Below, piece after piece: positions 18,544-26,106 of a stretch of 64,000 nt of DNA (positions within the stretch are counted from its first letter, which is position 1; each line of letters begins with the position of its first letter). A model generated the notes under the pieces. That model searched no databases. It saw nothing but the letters and a program-made list of their open reading frames with translations, and was not told the origin of the DNA. A program made the translations under genes and the position numbers. Origin of the DNA: an uncultured Lachnospiraceae bacterium (GTDB lineage: Bacteria; Bacillota; Clostridia; Lachnospirales; Lachnospiraceae). The stretch lies in contig CANQMR010000002.1 in assembly GCA_947625015.1 (NCBI GenBank), positions 111,840-175,839 on the forward strand, in the 5' to 3' direction.

Positions 18544-19614
18544 ATGAAGACGATATTTAAAGGAAAGAAAATATCTGGGATTTTGGGTATTTTGCCAAAG
18601 CAGGTTAGTTATTTTGATGATGAAATTGATAATTATGCATTTCCGCCAAAGCAAACTATGCGTTTGAAAAAGGTAATGGGATTTGAAAAGCATAGGCTTG
18701 CAGCAGAAAATAGTACTGCATCTGATTTTTGTGTCTATGGTCTGCAATATCTATTAAAAACAAAAAAATTAAAGAAAGATGAAATAGGTGCAATTATTGT
18801 AGTTACCCTTTCACCCGATTTTTTTGTGCCGCATATCAGCAATATTATTCATGGAGAATGTGGATTAGATGAGAGTGTATTATGCATGGATATTGCTCAG
18901 GGCTGCTGTGGATATTTAGTAGGTTTAATGCAATCCTTTATGCTGTTGGATGTGTTAAAGAATAAAAAAGTAATTTTGTTTAACACTGATGTTTTAAGCC
19001 ATAAGGTATCTAAACAGGATAGAAACGATTTCCCTCTGATAGGAGACGCTACCAGCATAACTATTGTAGAAAAAGATAATAATGCTGAGGATATTTATTT
19101 TGAACTCTATACGGATGGAAACAAACGGGAAACATTGATGATACCGGCAGGAGCTTTTGCAATGCCTTCCACAGAACAGACAGCCCAAATGCATACATCA
19201 GAAGATGGGAACTGTCGCTCCTTAGACCATTTGCACATGGAAGGGGCGGAGGTGTTTAATTTTGTTCAAGGGCGAATACCTTCGTTGATTGATACAATGT
19301 TTAAAGGAATTGGGATTACAAACGAGGATATTGATTATTATTTGTTTCATCAGCCTAATAAGTTTATGCTGAAGAAACTGGCAGACAAAATGAATGTTCC
19401 ACATGAAAAGATGTTTATGAACATTGTAGAAAACTTTGGAAACCCCAGCGGCGCTTCTATACCAATTAATATTGTATATAATATGGGAAATACGCTGCAA
19501 ACACAATTATACAAATGCTGCTTGTCTGCATTTGGAGCGGGATTGGCTTGGGGAGCTATTGTAATGCGGCTTGGCAATATGGATTTTTGTGACATGATAG
19601 AGTCTGATTTATAA
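18544..19614 (+). CDS. 3-oxoacyl-ACP synthase III-like condensing enzyme
   Basis: This 356-residue FabH-fold ketosynthase has an apparently intact Cys-His-Asn triad: C121 in DIAQGCCGYLVG, His in FHQPNKFMLKKL, and Asn in NFGNPSGASIP. It would condense an acyl or aminoacyl starter with malonyl-carrier and release CO2. The surrounding DltA-like enzyme, carriers and reductase make a specialised short pathway more likely than bulk fatty-acid synthesis; no other fab genes are present. Some FabH-like proteins act instead as acyltransferases, which would also fit. Confidence 0.87.
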   Translation: MKTIFKGKKISGILGILPKQVSYFDDEIDNYAFPPKQTMRLKKVMGFEKHRLAAENSTASDFCVYGLQYLLKTKKLKKDEIGAIIVVTLSPDFFVPHISNIIHGECGLDESVLCMDIAQGCCGYLVGLMQSFMLLDVLKNKKVILFNTDVLSHKVSKQDRNDFPLIGDATSITIVEKDNNAEDIYFELYTDGNKRETLMIPAGAFAMPSTEQTAQMHTSEDGNCRSLDHLHMEGAEVFNFVQGRIPSLIDTMFKGIGITNEDIDYYLFHQPNKFMLKKLADKMNVPHEKMFMNIVENFGNPSGASIPINIVYNMGNTLQTQLYKCCLSAFGAGLAWGAIVMRLGNMDFCDMIESDL

Positions 19615-19624
19615 GGAGAATGTT

Positions 19625-20500
19625 ATGCGATTTGATAAAGTGATTTTAATTGGGTCAGGGAAAATTGCCAGTGATTGTCTGGCTTATCTCACGACTTTGA
19701 TGAAAAAAGAAAATTTAATGGTTATGGAAACTACAGATAGCACACTTTCTTTTTTGAAGAGAATATGTAAAAAGCAGGAAATACCTTATATAACCTATTC
19801 CGGGGGGGGTACTGGTGTATCGAAAGAAATTGAACATGATATTTTAAATCTTATTTTAGGTAAACGAACATTAATTATTAGTGCAAATAATCGATTTATA
19901 TTTACACCTGCTATTATACATTCTCCTGATACAGAAATTATCAATTTTCATTATGCCTTATTACCCAACTATCGGGGAATGAATATTCCAACATGGGTAA
20001 TCTATAATGGGGAAAAGCAAACTGGAATAACATGGCATTATGTAACAGAACAGATCGACCATGGCAAAATTATTATACAAAAGGTTATCGATATAGATAG
20101 TACCACTACAGCCTTCGATATTACCTACAAGGGTATGTTATTGGGAATAGCAGCATTTAAAGAGTTTATTAATAAACTGCTGGAGGGACCTGTGGAAGGG
20201 TTATCTGTTCAATATCCTCAAAATGCTATTATATATCGAAATGCGAATTTGCCCATGAATGGTTTTTTGGATTTATCACAACCTATGGATATGATAATCC
20301 GCCTGCTTCATAGCTATGATTATAGAGGAGCAGCAGTTATTCCCAAACTTAAGACGGAATATATGGGAAAATGTTACTCTGTTGAAAAATACGAGGAACA
20401 TAAGGTGATCTGTCAAGAACGTGCCATTGAAATGAAGGAAAATATACTTTTAATCAGAGAGAATAACAGAGAAATATCTTTAATTTTGCAACCAATTTGA
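19625..20500 (+). CDS. Formyltransferase-fold enzyme (N-formylation)
   Basis: This 291-residue protein has the methionyl-tRNA/sugar N-formyltransferase fold. The catalytic set is visible: N and H in INFHYALLPNYRG and D in EQIDHGKII. The N-terminal Rossmann part (KVILIGSGKIASDCLAYL) fits 10-formyltetrahydrofolate-dependent enzymes. It would formylate an amino group, either on an amino sugar or on the amino group of a carrier-bound aminoacyl product. Eight consecutive G residues at codons 60-62 make the gene a slippage candidate. It follows the KAS III gene by 10 bases. Confidence 0.83.
   Translation: MRFDKVILIGSGKIASDCLAYLTTLMKKENLMVMETTDSTLSFLKRICKKQEIPYITYSGGGTGVSKEIEHDILNLILGKRTLIISANNRFIFTPAIIHSPDTEIINFHYALLPNYRGMNIPTWVIYNGEKQTGITWHYVTEQIDHGKIIIQKVIDIDSTTTAFDITYKGMLLGIAAFKEFINKLLEGPVEGLSVQYPQNAIIYRNANLPMNGFLDLSQPMDMIIRLLHSYDYRGAAVIPKLKTEYMGKCYSVEKYEEHKVICQERAIEMKENILLIRENNREISLILQPI
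19802..19809 (+). repeat. Poly-G tract (G8) in formyltransferase gene
   Basis: Eight consecutive G residues encode G60-G62 (YSGGGTG) in an otherwise AT-rich gene. Gain or loss of one G would truncate the enzyme before its catalytic NFH motif. Confidence 0.85.
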
Positions 20501-20566
20501 CAACTATAAAATGTCATAGTGTCAATACTGGTGTGGATTAAATCGAGTTTGCCGGAAAGAGGTAAT

Positions 20567-21349
20567 ATGGATTTAATTAACCAGAAAGATATTTTTACAA
20601 GCTATACCGAAGTGGCAAAATATAGAAAAAGATATTCAAATTTTTATTTTACTATGCAAGAGTTTGCAGATAAATGGAAAGCGCACAAGTTTAAAGCATA
20701 TCAAACAGAAACTGTATTCTTAATTATTGAAGAAAAACAGAGTTTTCATTATCTATATTATATGTGCGATTCCTGGGAATGGATAGAAGATATTCAAGAA
20801 CTAAAACAGCAATTTCCGAAGCTGGTGGTTAGTATTGTGGGAAAAAAAGAAAATGAAATGTACAAATCCTTTTTGCAATATGGATATTCTGTCTATAAAA
20901 TTTATCAAAGAATGAGGAAAATTGCAAGCGGCGAAGAGATTGCCCGAGGTACATATGTAGAGTATTGTTCTATGCAGGATAAAGACAGAATAAAAGATTT
21001 GATGTTGGGAACTTTCGATGATGTGAGTGATCATATACCTGATGACGAAGAACTTAAGATTTTTCTGGAACATAGGGCAATAATTTGTATTCGGGAAAAT
21101 GGGAAGATAATTGGCTTCATTATTTTTGAGGATAAGGGAAAAACGTCTTACATTCGTATGATATGTATTGATCATCAGTTTCGCGGCCAGGGATTTGGTA
21201 GCTGCCTGTTACGCACATATTTTATGATACATTGCGGATGTCAAAGCTATACATTGTGGTATGATGTAAATAATTTTCCGGCATATTCCTTGTATCAAAA
21301 ATGGGGATATCAGCAGGAAAATTTATATAATTATATATTTGTGCTGTAG
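20567..21349 (+). CDS. GNAT-family N-acyltransferase
   Basis: This 260-residue protein has a C-terminal GNAT domain with the acyl-CoA pyrophosphate loop in DHQFRGQGFGSCLL and the late GNAT strand NNFPAYSLYQKWGYQ. The N-terminal 140 residues are not recognised. It probably transfers an acetyl or other acyl group to an amine in the decoration pathway. ATG 20567 follows GGAAAGAGG by 4 bases and is preferred to a GTG at 20519. Acceptor is unknown. Confidence 0.78.
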   Translation: MDLINQKDIFTSYTEVAKYRKRYSNFYFTMQEFADKWKAHKFKAYQTETVFLIIEEKQSFHYLYYMCDSWEWIEDIQELKQQFPKLVVSIVGKKENEMYKSFLQYGYSVYKIYQRMRKIASGEEIARGTYVEYCSMQDKDRIKDLMLGTFDDVSDHIPDDEELKIFLEHRAIICIRENGKIIGFIIFEDKGKTSYIRMICIDHQFRGQGFGSCLLRTYFMIHCGCQSYTLWYDVNNFPAYSLYQKWGYQQENLYNYIFVL

Positions 21350-21357
21350 TTCAGATA

Positions 21358-21471
21358 ATGTATATAGTTTGTTTTATAGGAAAATTATGCTGTTTTTTGT
21401 GGCTTATGCTGATTTGCCTGACTGTAACAGCAGTCTTAGAGAAAATAGATGAAGGTATTAAATTTAATTAA
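21358..21471 (+). CDS. Possible membrane microprotein (37 residues) before MBOAT
   Basis: A 37-codon frame fills the gap between the GNAT and MBOAT genes. It is one hydrophobic helix (about residues 3-26, with IGKLCCFLWLMLICLTVTAV) plus a short polar tail ending DEGIKFN. Its stop codon overlaps an ATG (TAATG) just before the MBOAT ribosome site. Small single-helix proteins such as DltX accompany DltB/DltD and take part in acyl transfer, so this position is suggestive. Against it, there is no clear ribosome-binding site and no recognisable DltX tail motif. Confidence 0.4.
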   Translation: MYIVCFIGKLCCFLWLMLICLTVTAVLEKIDEGIKFN

Positions 21472-21491
21472 TGAAAGAGGAGAAAGCACAA

Positions 21492-22931
21492 ATGATTTTT
21501 TCTAGTTTTGAGTTTGTATTGGGATTTTTCCCAATAGTATTTTTGGGATATACGATTTTTAATAAGTGCCATTTTGAACACTTGGCTAAGATATGGCTGG
21601 TATGTGCTTCGTTGTATTTTTATGCACAGGGAAGCTGGGATTTTTTTCCGTTTTTTGTAGGGAGCATATTTGCCAATTATGTTATTGGTTGTGTATTGGG
21701 AAAGATATACTCAGACGGGGGGGGGGCAAGCAGTTTACAGGGAAAAATGCTTCTGCTTCTTGGGATTCTGGGCAATGTAGCCCTTCTCGGATATTACAAA
21801 TATACGGATTTTTTTATTGAGAACTATAATTTTGTGACGGGAGAAAATATACCACTTAAAAACATTGTTCTGCCTATTGGAATTTCTTTTTTTACATTCC
21901 AGTTGATTGCTTTTCTGGTGGATTCCTACCGGGGTCAATGTGAGAACTATGATGTGTTGGACTATTTGTTGTTCATTACATTTTTCCCCCAGCTTATTGT
22001 GGGCCCTATTGTGCATCATGCAGAGGTGATTCCCCAGTTCAATGAACCAAATAATTCTAAGTTGAACTATAACAATATTGCAAGAGGATTATTTCTGTTT
22101 TCTGTCGGCTGTTTTAAAAAAATTTATTTTGCAGATATTTTAACAAAAAATGCCCAGGATTATTTTAATGGAATTACTGCCGCTTCAACATTAAATATAG
22201 TAGACACATGGTATCATGCAATTGAGTACACCATTTCTTATTATTTTGATTTATCCGGTTATGCGGATATGGCAATTGGACTGGGCCTGATGTTTAATAT
22301 CATTATCCCTCATAACTTTAATTCTCCATATAAGGCAAGAAATTTTCAGGATTATTGGCGACGATGGCATATGACATTATCAAGATTTTTAGGGGATTAC
22401 ATATTCAGAAGTGTATATCGTAAAAATGATAAGTATCGAAATTTTTATGTGGCAACAATGGTGACATTTCTTGTGTCAGGATTTTGGCATGGCGCAGGGT
22501 GGACATTTGTAGTATGGGGGTTAGTGAATGGTATTTTTGTCTGTACCGCTTCATGGATGAAGAAACACGATAAGAAATTGCCGTCAGTGTTGGCATATCC
22601 GCTGACAGCATTAGGAGTTGTTTTGACTCGCGTGTTGTTTATCTCCCCGTCATTTGATTATGCGAGGAATGTGTACAAAGGGATGATAAGAATAGAAGGT
22701 TATAATGAGATTAAGGGGGCGGTTATATCTCTTTTTACAGGGAATAGAGCAAAAGCAATTGCAGTTGTTTTAATTATTGGAATACTATTATGCTGGTTTT
22801 TCCCAAATTCAAAGGAGTTGGAGGAACGATTTAGACCAACTGCGGTAAATGTATTTTTTGCAGCAGGGTTATTAATATTATGTATCTTCCGAATGGGTAA
22901 GGTGGCATCTTTTCTGTATTTTCAGTTTTAG
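21492..22931 (+). CDS. MBOAT-family membrane O-acyltransferase (DltB/AlgI-like)
   Basis: This 479-residue polytopic membrane enzyme would take an activated acyl group from the cytoplasm and pass it across the membrane toward an extracellular acceptor. The family start is MIFSSFEFVLGFFPIVF. The central block is NFNSPYKARNFQDYWRRWHMTLSRFLGDYIF, and the catalytic histidine is H333 in SGFWHGAGWTFVVWG. ATG 21492 is chosen because AGAGGAG lies about 9 bases upstream and the sequence matches family N-termini. Ten consecutive G residues at codons 76-78 make it a strong candidate for ON/OFF slippage. The next gene encodes the expected extracellular SGNH-like partner. Confidence 0.92.
   Translation: MIFSSFEFVLGFFPIVFLGYTIFNKCHFEHLAKIWLVCASLYFYAQGSWDFFPFFVGSIFANYVIGCVLGKIYSDGGGASSLQGKMLLLLGILGNVALLGYYKYTDFFIENYNFVTGENIPLKNIVLPIGISFFTFQLIAFLVDSYRGQCENYDVLDYLLFITFFPQLIVGPIVHHAEVIPQFNEPNNSKLNYNNIARGLFLFSVGCFKKIYFADILTKNAQDYFNGITAASTLNIVDTWYHAIEYTISYYFDLSGYADMAIGLGLMFNIIIPHNFNSPYKARNFQDYWRRWHMTLSRFLGDYIFRSVYRKNDKYRNFYVATMVTFLVSGFWHGAGWTFVVWGLVNGIFVCTASWMKKHDKKLPSVLAYPLTALGVVLTRVLFISPSFDYARNVYKGMIRIEGYNEIKGAVISLFTGNRAKAIAVVLIIGILLCWFFPNSKELEERFRPTAVNVFFAAGLLILCIFRMGKVASFLYFQF
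21717..21726 (+). repeat. Poly-G tract (G10) in MBOAT gene
   Basis: Ten consecutive G residues encode G76-G78 (SDGGGASS) of the MBOAT enzyme. The surrounding DNA is AT-rich. A single-base slip truncates the protein long before the catalytic histidine. Confidence 0.93.
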
Positions 22932-22943
22932 AGGAGTATAGGT

Positions 22944-24113
22944 ATGAAAGAAAAAAAACATTGGACAGTGTATGAAGAACATATTGCAGATATTATAAAC
23001 ACTCAATTTCCCGTTCAAAGCGCAAGCTGGATTAAGGGTTTTATTCTTATGTTCATAATTGGAATTGCACTTTTATGTTTATATAACTATTTTATCGATC
23101 CGTTCAATTATTTTAGTAAAGAGTATAAACCAGTATGGAATTATGCGCAATATTATAAGGCAAATTATATATTGCAAAACCCGAAAAAATATGATTGCTT
23201 TGTTGTTGGAGGATCTAATTCTGGTGTGTTAAATCCGGAAGTGATTGAGGAATATACGGATTATAAGACATATTCAATGACATTTCTTAATGGAAATTGG
23301 TATAATTATTATACCTACATTAATTTTTTAGTTACCTCTACAAATGCAAAATGTATATTATTACATTTGAGTAGTACTGATTTGGATTATAATAGAGAAG
23401 ATATTGAATCCATGGATACACTAAAGCCTCCGGCTGTGCTAAAAGACAATTTGGGAGATGAGATAAAAGAAATAAGTGAATTTCTACTTAAGCAAATTTC
23501 GGCAAGAGTGGTGTTAAATGATGAATCTGTGGTGACAAAGAAAAATGGGATGTATGATTGGTCAAAAATGAAAGAGCAGTTTGAAAATAATCCGGATTCA
23601 TATGTTCAGCAATTTGTTTTGAATGATTATGAGGGAAGGCTGTCAGAATTAAAAAGTGTGGATTTGAACGAGGAAAATATAGAAGAGGCATTGGATTATG
23701 CAAAAAAAATAAAAAAACTGTGTGATGAGAATAATGTTAAATTGGTAGTGGTGTGTGGACCGGTGTTTATTTCAAAAAGATCATCTTTTGAATGTGATGT
23801 ATATTATGATTATTTAAAGCAGTTAATAAGTATTATGGATATTTATGATTTTAGTGATATTACAGAGATAAATTCCAATCCATATAATTTTTATGACACA
23901 ATTCATTATAATGACATAATGGGAAATAAAGTTATTAAAGAAGTTTTCGGAAAAGAACAAACGGAATTAAAAGGCATAAAGTTGACCAAAGAAAATGTGG
24001 ATGAGTATATAGCGAATCGTAGAAAGAAATTTACGGATATGTTAGAAGAATATAAAAATACAGGAACAATTCAATATCAATCTTATGATAATATAAGTAG
24101 GATAAGAGAATAG
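22944..24113 (+). CDS. SGNH-like membrane-anchored partner of MBOAT (DltD/AlgJ-like role)
   Basis: This 389-residue protein has one N-terminal membrane helix (FILMFIIGIALLCLYNYFI, about residues 30-50) and an extracellular part. Stretches resembling SGNH blocks are FVVGGSNSGVLNPE (nucleophile-type Ser) and the late YDTIHYNDIMG, with D and H in DxxH spacing. Such proteins complete acyl transfer to the polymer in MBOAT systems (DltD, AlgJ/AlgX). It starts 12 bases after the MBOAT gene. The family match is remote, so activity should be treated as inference. Confidence 0.7.
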   Translation: MKEKKHWTVYEEHIADIINTQFPVQSASWIKGFILMFIIGIALLCLYNYFIDPFNYFSKEYKPVWNYAQYYKANYILQNPKKYDCFVVGGSNSGVLNPEVIEEYTDYKTYSMTFLNGNWYNYYTYINFLVTSTNAKCILLHLSSTDLDYNREDIESMDTLKPPAVLKDNLGDEIKEISEFLLKQISARVVLNDESVVTKKNGMYDWSKMKEQFENNPDSYVQQFVLNDYEGRLSELKSVDLNEENIEEALDYAKKIKKLCDENNVKLVVVCGPVFISKRSSFECDVYYDYLKQLISIMDIYDFSDITEINSNPYNFYDTIHYNDIMGNKVIKEVFGKEQTELKGIKLTKENVDEYIANRRKKFTDMLEEYKNTGTIQYQSYDNISRIRE

Positions 24114-24165
24114 AATAGTTCATAGAAATTTACAACTGGACGGAATTTCAGGACGACAGGCTAAG

Positions 24166-24270
24166 ATGAATAAGGAACAGTATGTGCAGGAAGATTTTTT
24201 ATGGGAGTTGAAACGCCTGATACAAGATGATATAATCGGGAGTATCGAAGAAAAACAGCAAAAACAGTGA
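24166..24270 (+). CDS. Small 34-residue ORF before Fic gene
   Basis: A 34-codon frame (MNKEQYVQEDFLWELKRLIQ...) ends 17 bases before the Fic gene. It is acidic and helical and could be a relic or a small antitoxin-like partner. It lacks a good ribosome site, and the frame stays open upstream without a start. Confidence 0.25.
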   Translation: MNKEQYVQEDFLWELKRLIQDDIIGSIEEKQQKQ

Positions 24271-24287
24271 TTATTGGGGAGTAAGAT

Positions 24288-24983
24288 ATGATAGTACCAG
24301 ATAAGTTTCATATGACAAAGGAAGAGAATCTATTTAATGCAAAAAGGATTCTGGTGGATTCTATATACAAGCAGGCGAACTTAGAAGGTATTGCTGTCAC
24401 ATATGCCCAGACAGAGGATATTTTGAATAATGTTAATGTTGATGCGCTTACACCAACTGAAATAAACAAAGTTTGTTGTTTAAGGGACACTTGGAATTAT
24501 GTCTTAAATCATTTAGACGAGCCGGTTAATTTAGCTTTTCTGGAAACGATTCACGAATTAGTGGCCAGATTTGATGTAGATTATAAATACTTGGGAAAAT
24601 TCAGAACAGAAGATGTTATGATTAGCGGAACCGATTGGCGTCCGGAACTGCCAAATGCGGAAACTATACTACAAAATCTGACGGAAATTCAATCAAGCAG
24701 CCATAGTACAGATAAGGCGCTCAAGACAGGCTTATTATTAATGCGCACACAACCATTCAAAGATGGAAACAAGCGGGTGAGTAGCTTTGCTATTAATAAG
24801 ATTTTGATTGTAAATGGTAAAGGATTATTTAATGTACCGGTAAAATTAGATGGACAATTTAAGCAGTTATTAGTTGATTATTATGAAACCAATAACTGGA
24901 ATAATATCTTATTGTTTATGTATGAAAATTGCTTACAAGGAATCAATCCAACGAATGCAACGGTTTCAATGGAAAATGAATGA
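24288..24983 (+). CDS. Fic-domain protein with altered catalytic motif
   Basis: This 231-residue protein has a Fic fold. The motif reads RTQPFKDGNKRVSS (about residues 153-166), where the usual catalytic His of HPFxxGNxR is Q155. Canonical Fic proteins transfer AMP to protein side chains, and loss of His normally abolishes AMPylation. It may therefore be inactive, regulatory, or use another chemistry. No inhibitory (S/T)xxxE(G/N) motif is obvious. GGGGAG lies before the ATG. It is the last gene before the operon terminator and has no obvious link to polysaccharide synthesis. Confidence 0.82.
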   Translation: MIVPDKFHMTKEENLFNAKRILVDSIYKQANLEGIAVTYAQTEDILNNVNVDALTPTEINKVCCLRDTWNYVLNHLDEPVNLAFLETIHELVARFDVDYKYLGKFRTEDVMISGTDWRPELPNAETILQNLTEIQSSSHSTDKALKTGLLLMRTQPFKDGNKRVSSFAINKILIVNGKGLFNVPVKLDGQFKQLLVDYYETNNWNNILLFMYENCLQGINPTNATVSMENE

Positions 24984-25009
24984 GTCCTAAATGAAAGTCT
25001 TCCCCACAC

Positions 25010-25036
25010 CTGCCAGCCGACACTGGCAGTTTTTTT
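25010..25036 (+). terminator. Intrinsic terminator of capsule operon
   Basis: CTGCCAG (25010-25016) pairs with CTGGCAG (25023-25029) around a 6-base loop and is followed by seven T. It marks the end of the long operon that begins near 1.2 kb. Confidence 0.88.
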
Positions 25037-25111
25037 ATATTGAAACCCATCTTTCAAAATGCTATAATCGTTAAGGTTGTGCAGAATATACTTAAGGAGT
25101 GGATGATAATA

Positions 25112-26017
25112 ATGCGTACGCAAATAAAAGCAGGAAGACGTTTTTTATTGACAGCAGTATTTTTTATTTGTTTATTGATTAGCGGCAAAGCGCAGGCGGC
25201 GGATAATGGAAGACTGGTTGACAACAACGGCGTGTTGAATTACCTCTTAAATGACGTGGCGCAGACGGACTGTTATCTGTCGGTGCAGTCAGTAAACGGG
25301 GTAAATGAGATTGTCAAACCATTGGCGAAAGGCAGCGTAATCTATTATTTTGACCAGACAGGGGCCGGTTCCATCTATACGGGAACGCATTTCATCCCCA
25401 TTCAATATAACGGAAGCAGCAAGATTTATTATGCCCAAAAAGGAAATCTTCTGAAAAACCAGATTGCAGGCAATAAGGCGGAAGGCTATTACTATGTGGA
25501 TACGACGGGAGTACGGATTACGGATAAGACTGTTAAGTATGCGGTTCAGTTTGTGAGGAAGCATACGAAGACTTCAGATTCCAACAAGACCAAGCTGAAA
25601 AAATGTTATGATTATCTGTGGAAGCATTACAAATACAGCCGCATTTACGCTTCTCCCAGTTCAAGGGCATTAAATCCCAAAGCGGCGGACATGAGCAAGA
25701 TTGCAAAGCAGATGTTTAAGAGCAAAAAGGGAAATTGTCACAGATACGCGGCATGTTTCGCTTATATTGCAAGGGTATTAGGCTATGACAGCAAGGTGGT
25801 AGTGGGGACCGCGCCGGGCAGCGGAGGCAGAACGCCTCATGGATGGACGAAAGTATCTTATAACAAAACGGGGAACAAGTATAAGTGGTATCTCTGCGAT
25901 CCGGATGTGGAGCTTCACCGGCTTCATGTATATATGGTTTCTCATCACCCATGGGGAGTGAGGGAAAAGTGGACCTGCACCCTTCAGATAAAAGACGGAA
26001 AAGTAAAATGGAAATAA
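25112..26017 (+). CDS. Secreted transglutaminase-like cysteine protein
   Basis: This 301-residue protein has a signal peptide (KAGRRFLLTAVFFICLLISGKAQA) and a C-terminal transglutaminase-like domain. The Cys-His-Asp triad is visible in KKGNCHRYAA, TPHGWTKV and YLCDPDVE. Such domains act as extracellular proteases or crosslinkers; the substrate is unknown. AAGGAG at 25094-25099 serves ATG 25112 (12 bases) better than ATG 25103 (3 bases), but either is possible. A short stretch with no clear promoter separates it from the capsule terminator. Confidence 0.83.
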   Translation: MRTQIKAGRRFLLTAVFFICLLISGKAQAADNGRLVDNNGVLNYLLNDVAQTDCYLSVQSVNGVNEIVKPLAKGSVIYYFDQTGAGSIYTGTHFIPIQYNGSSKIYYAQKGNLLKNQIAGNKAEGYYYVDTTGVRITDKTVKYAVQFVRKHTKTSDSNKTKLKKCYDYLWKHYKYSRIYASPSSRALNPKAADMSKIAKQMFKSKKGNCHRYAACFAYIARVLGYDSKVVVGTAPGSGGRTPHGWTKVSYNKTGNKYKWYLCDPDVELHRLHVYMVSHHPWGVREKWTCTLQIKDGKVKWK

Positions 26018-26106
26018 TGGTATAGGATTTGTCTGGAAATCAATAATATAGATATAGAAGCATTTTATATAATCGTATTCAATTATAGTAACAGGAGGAA
26101 GGGAAT

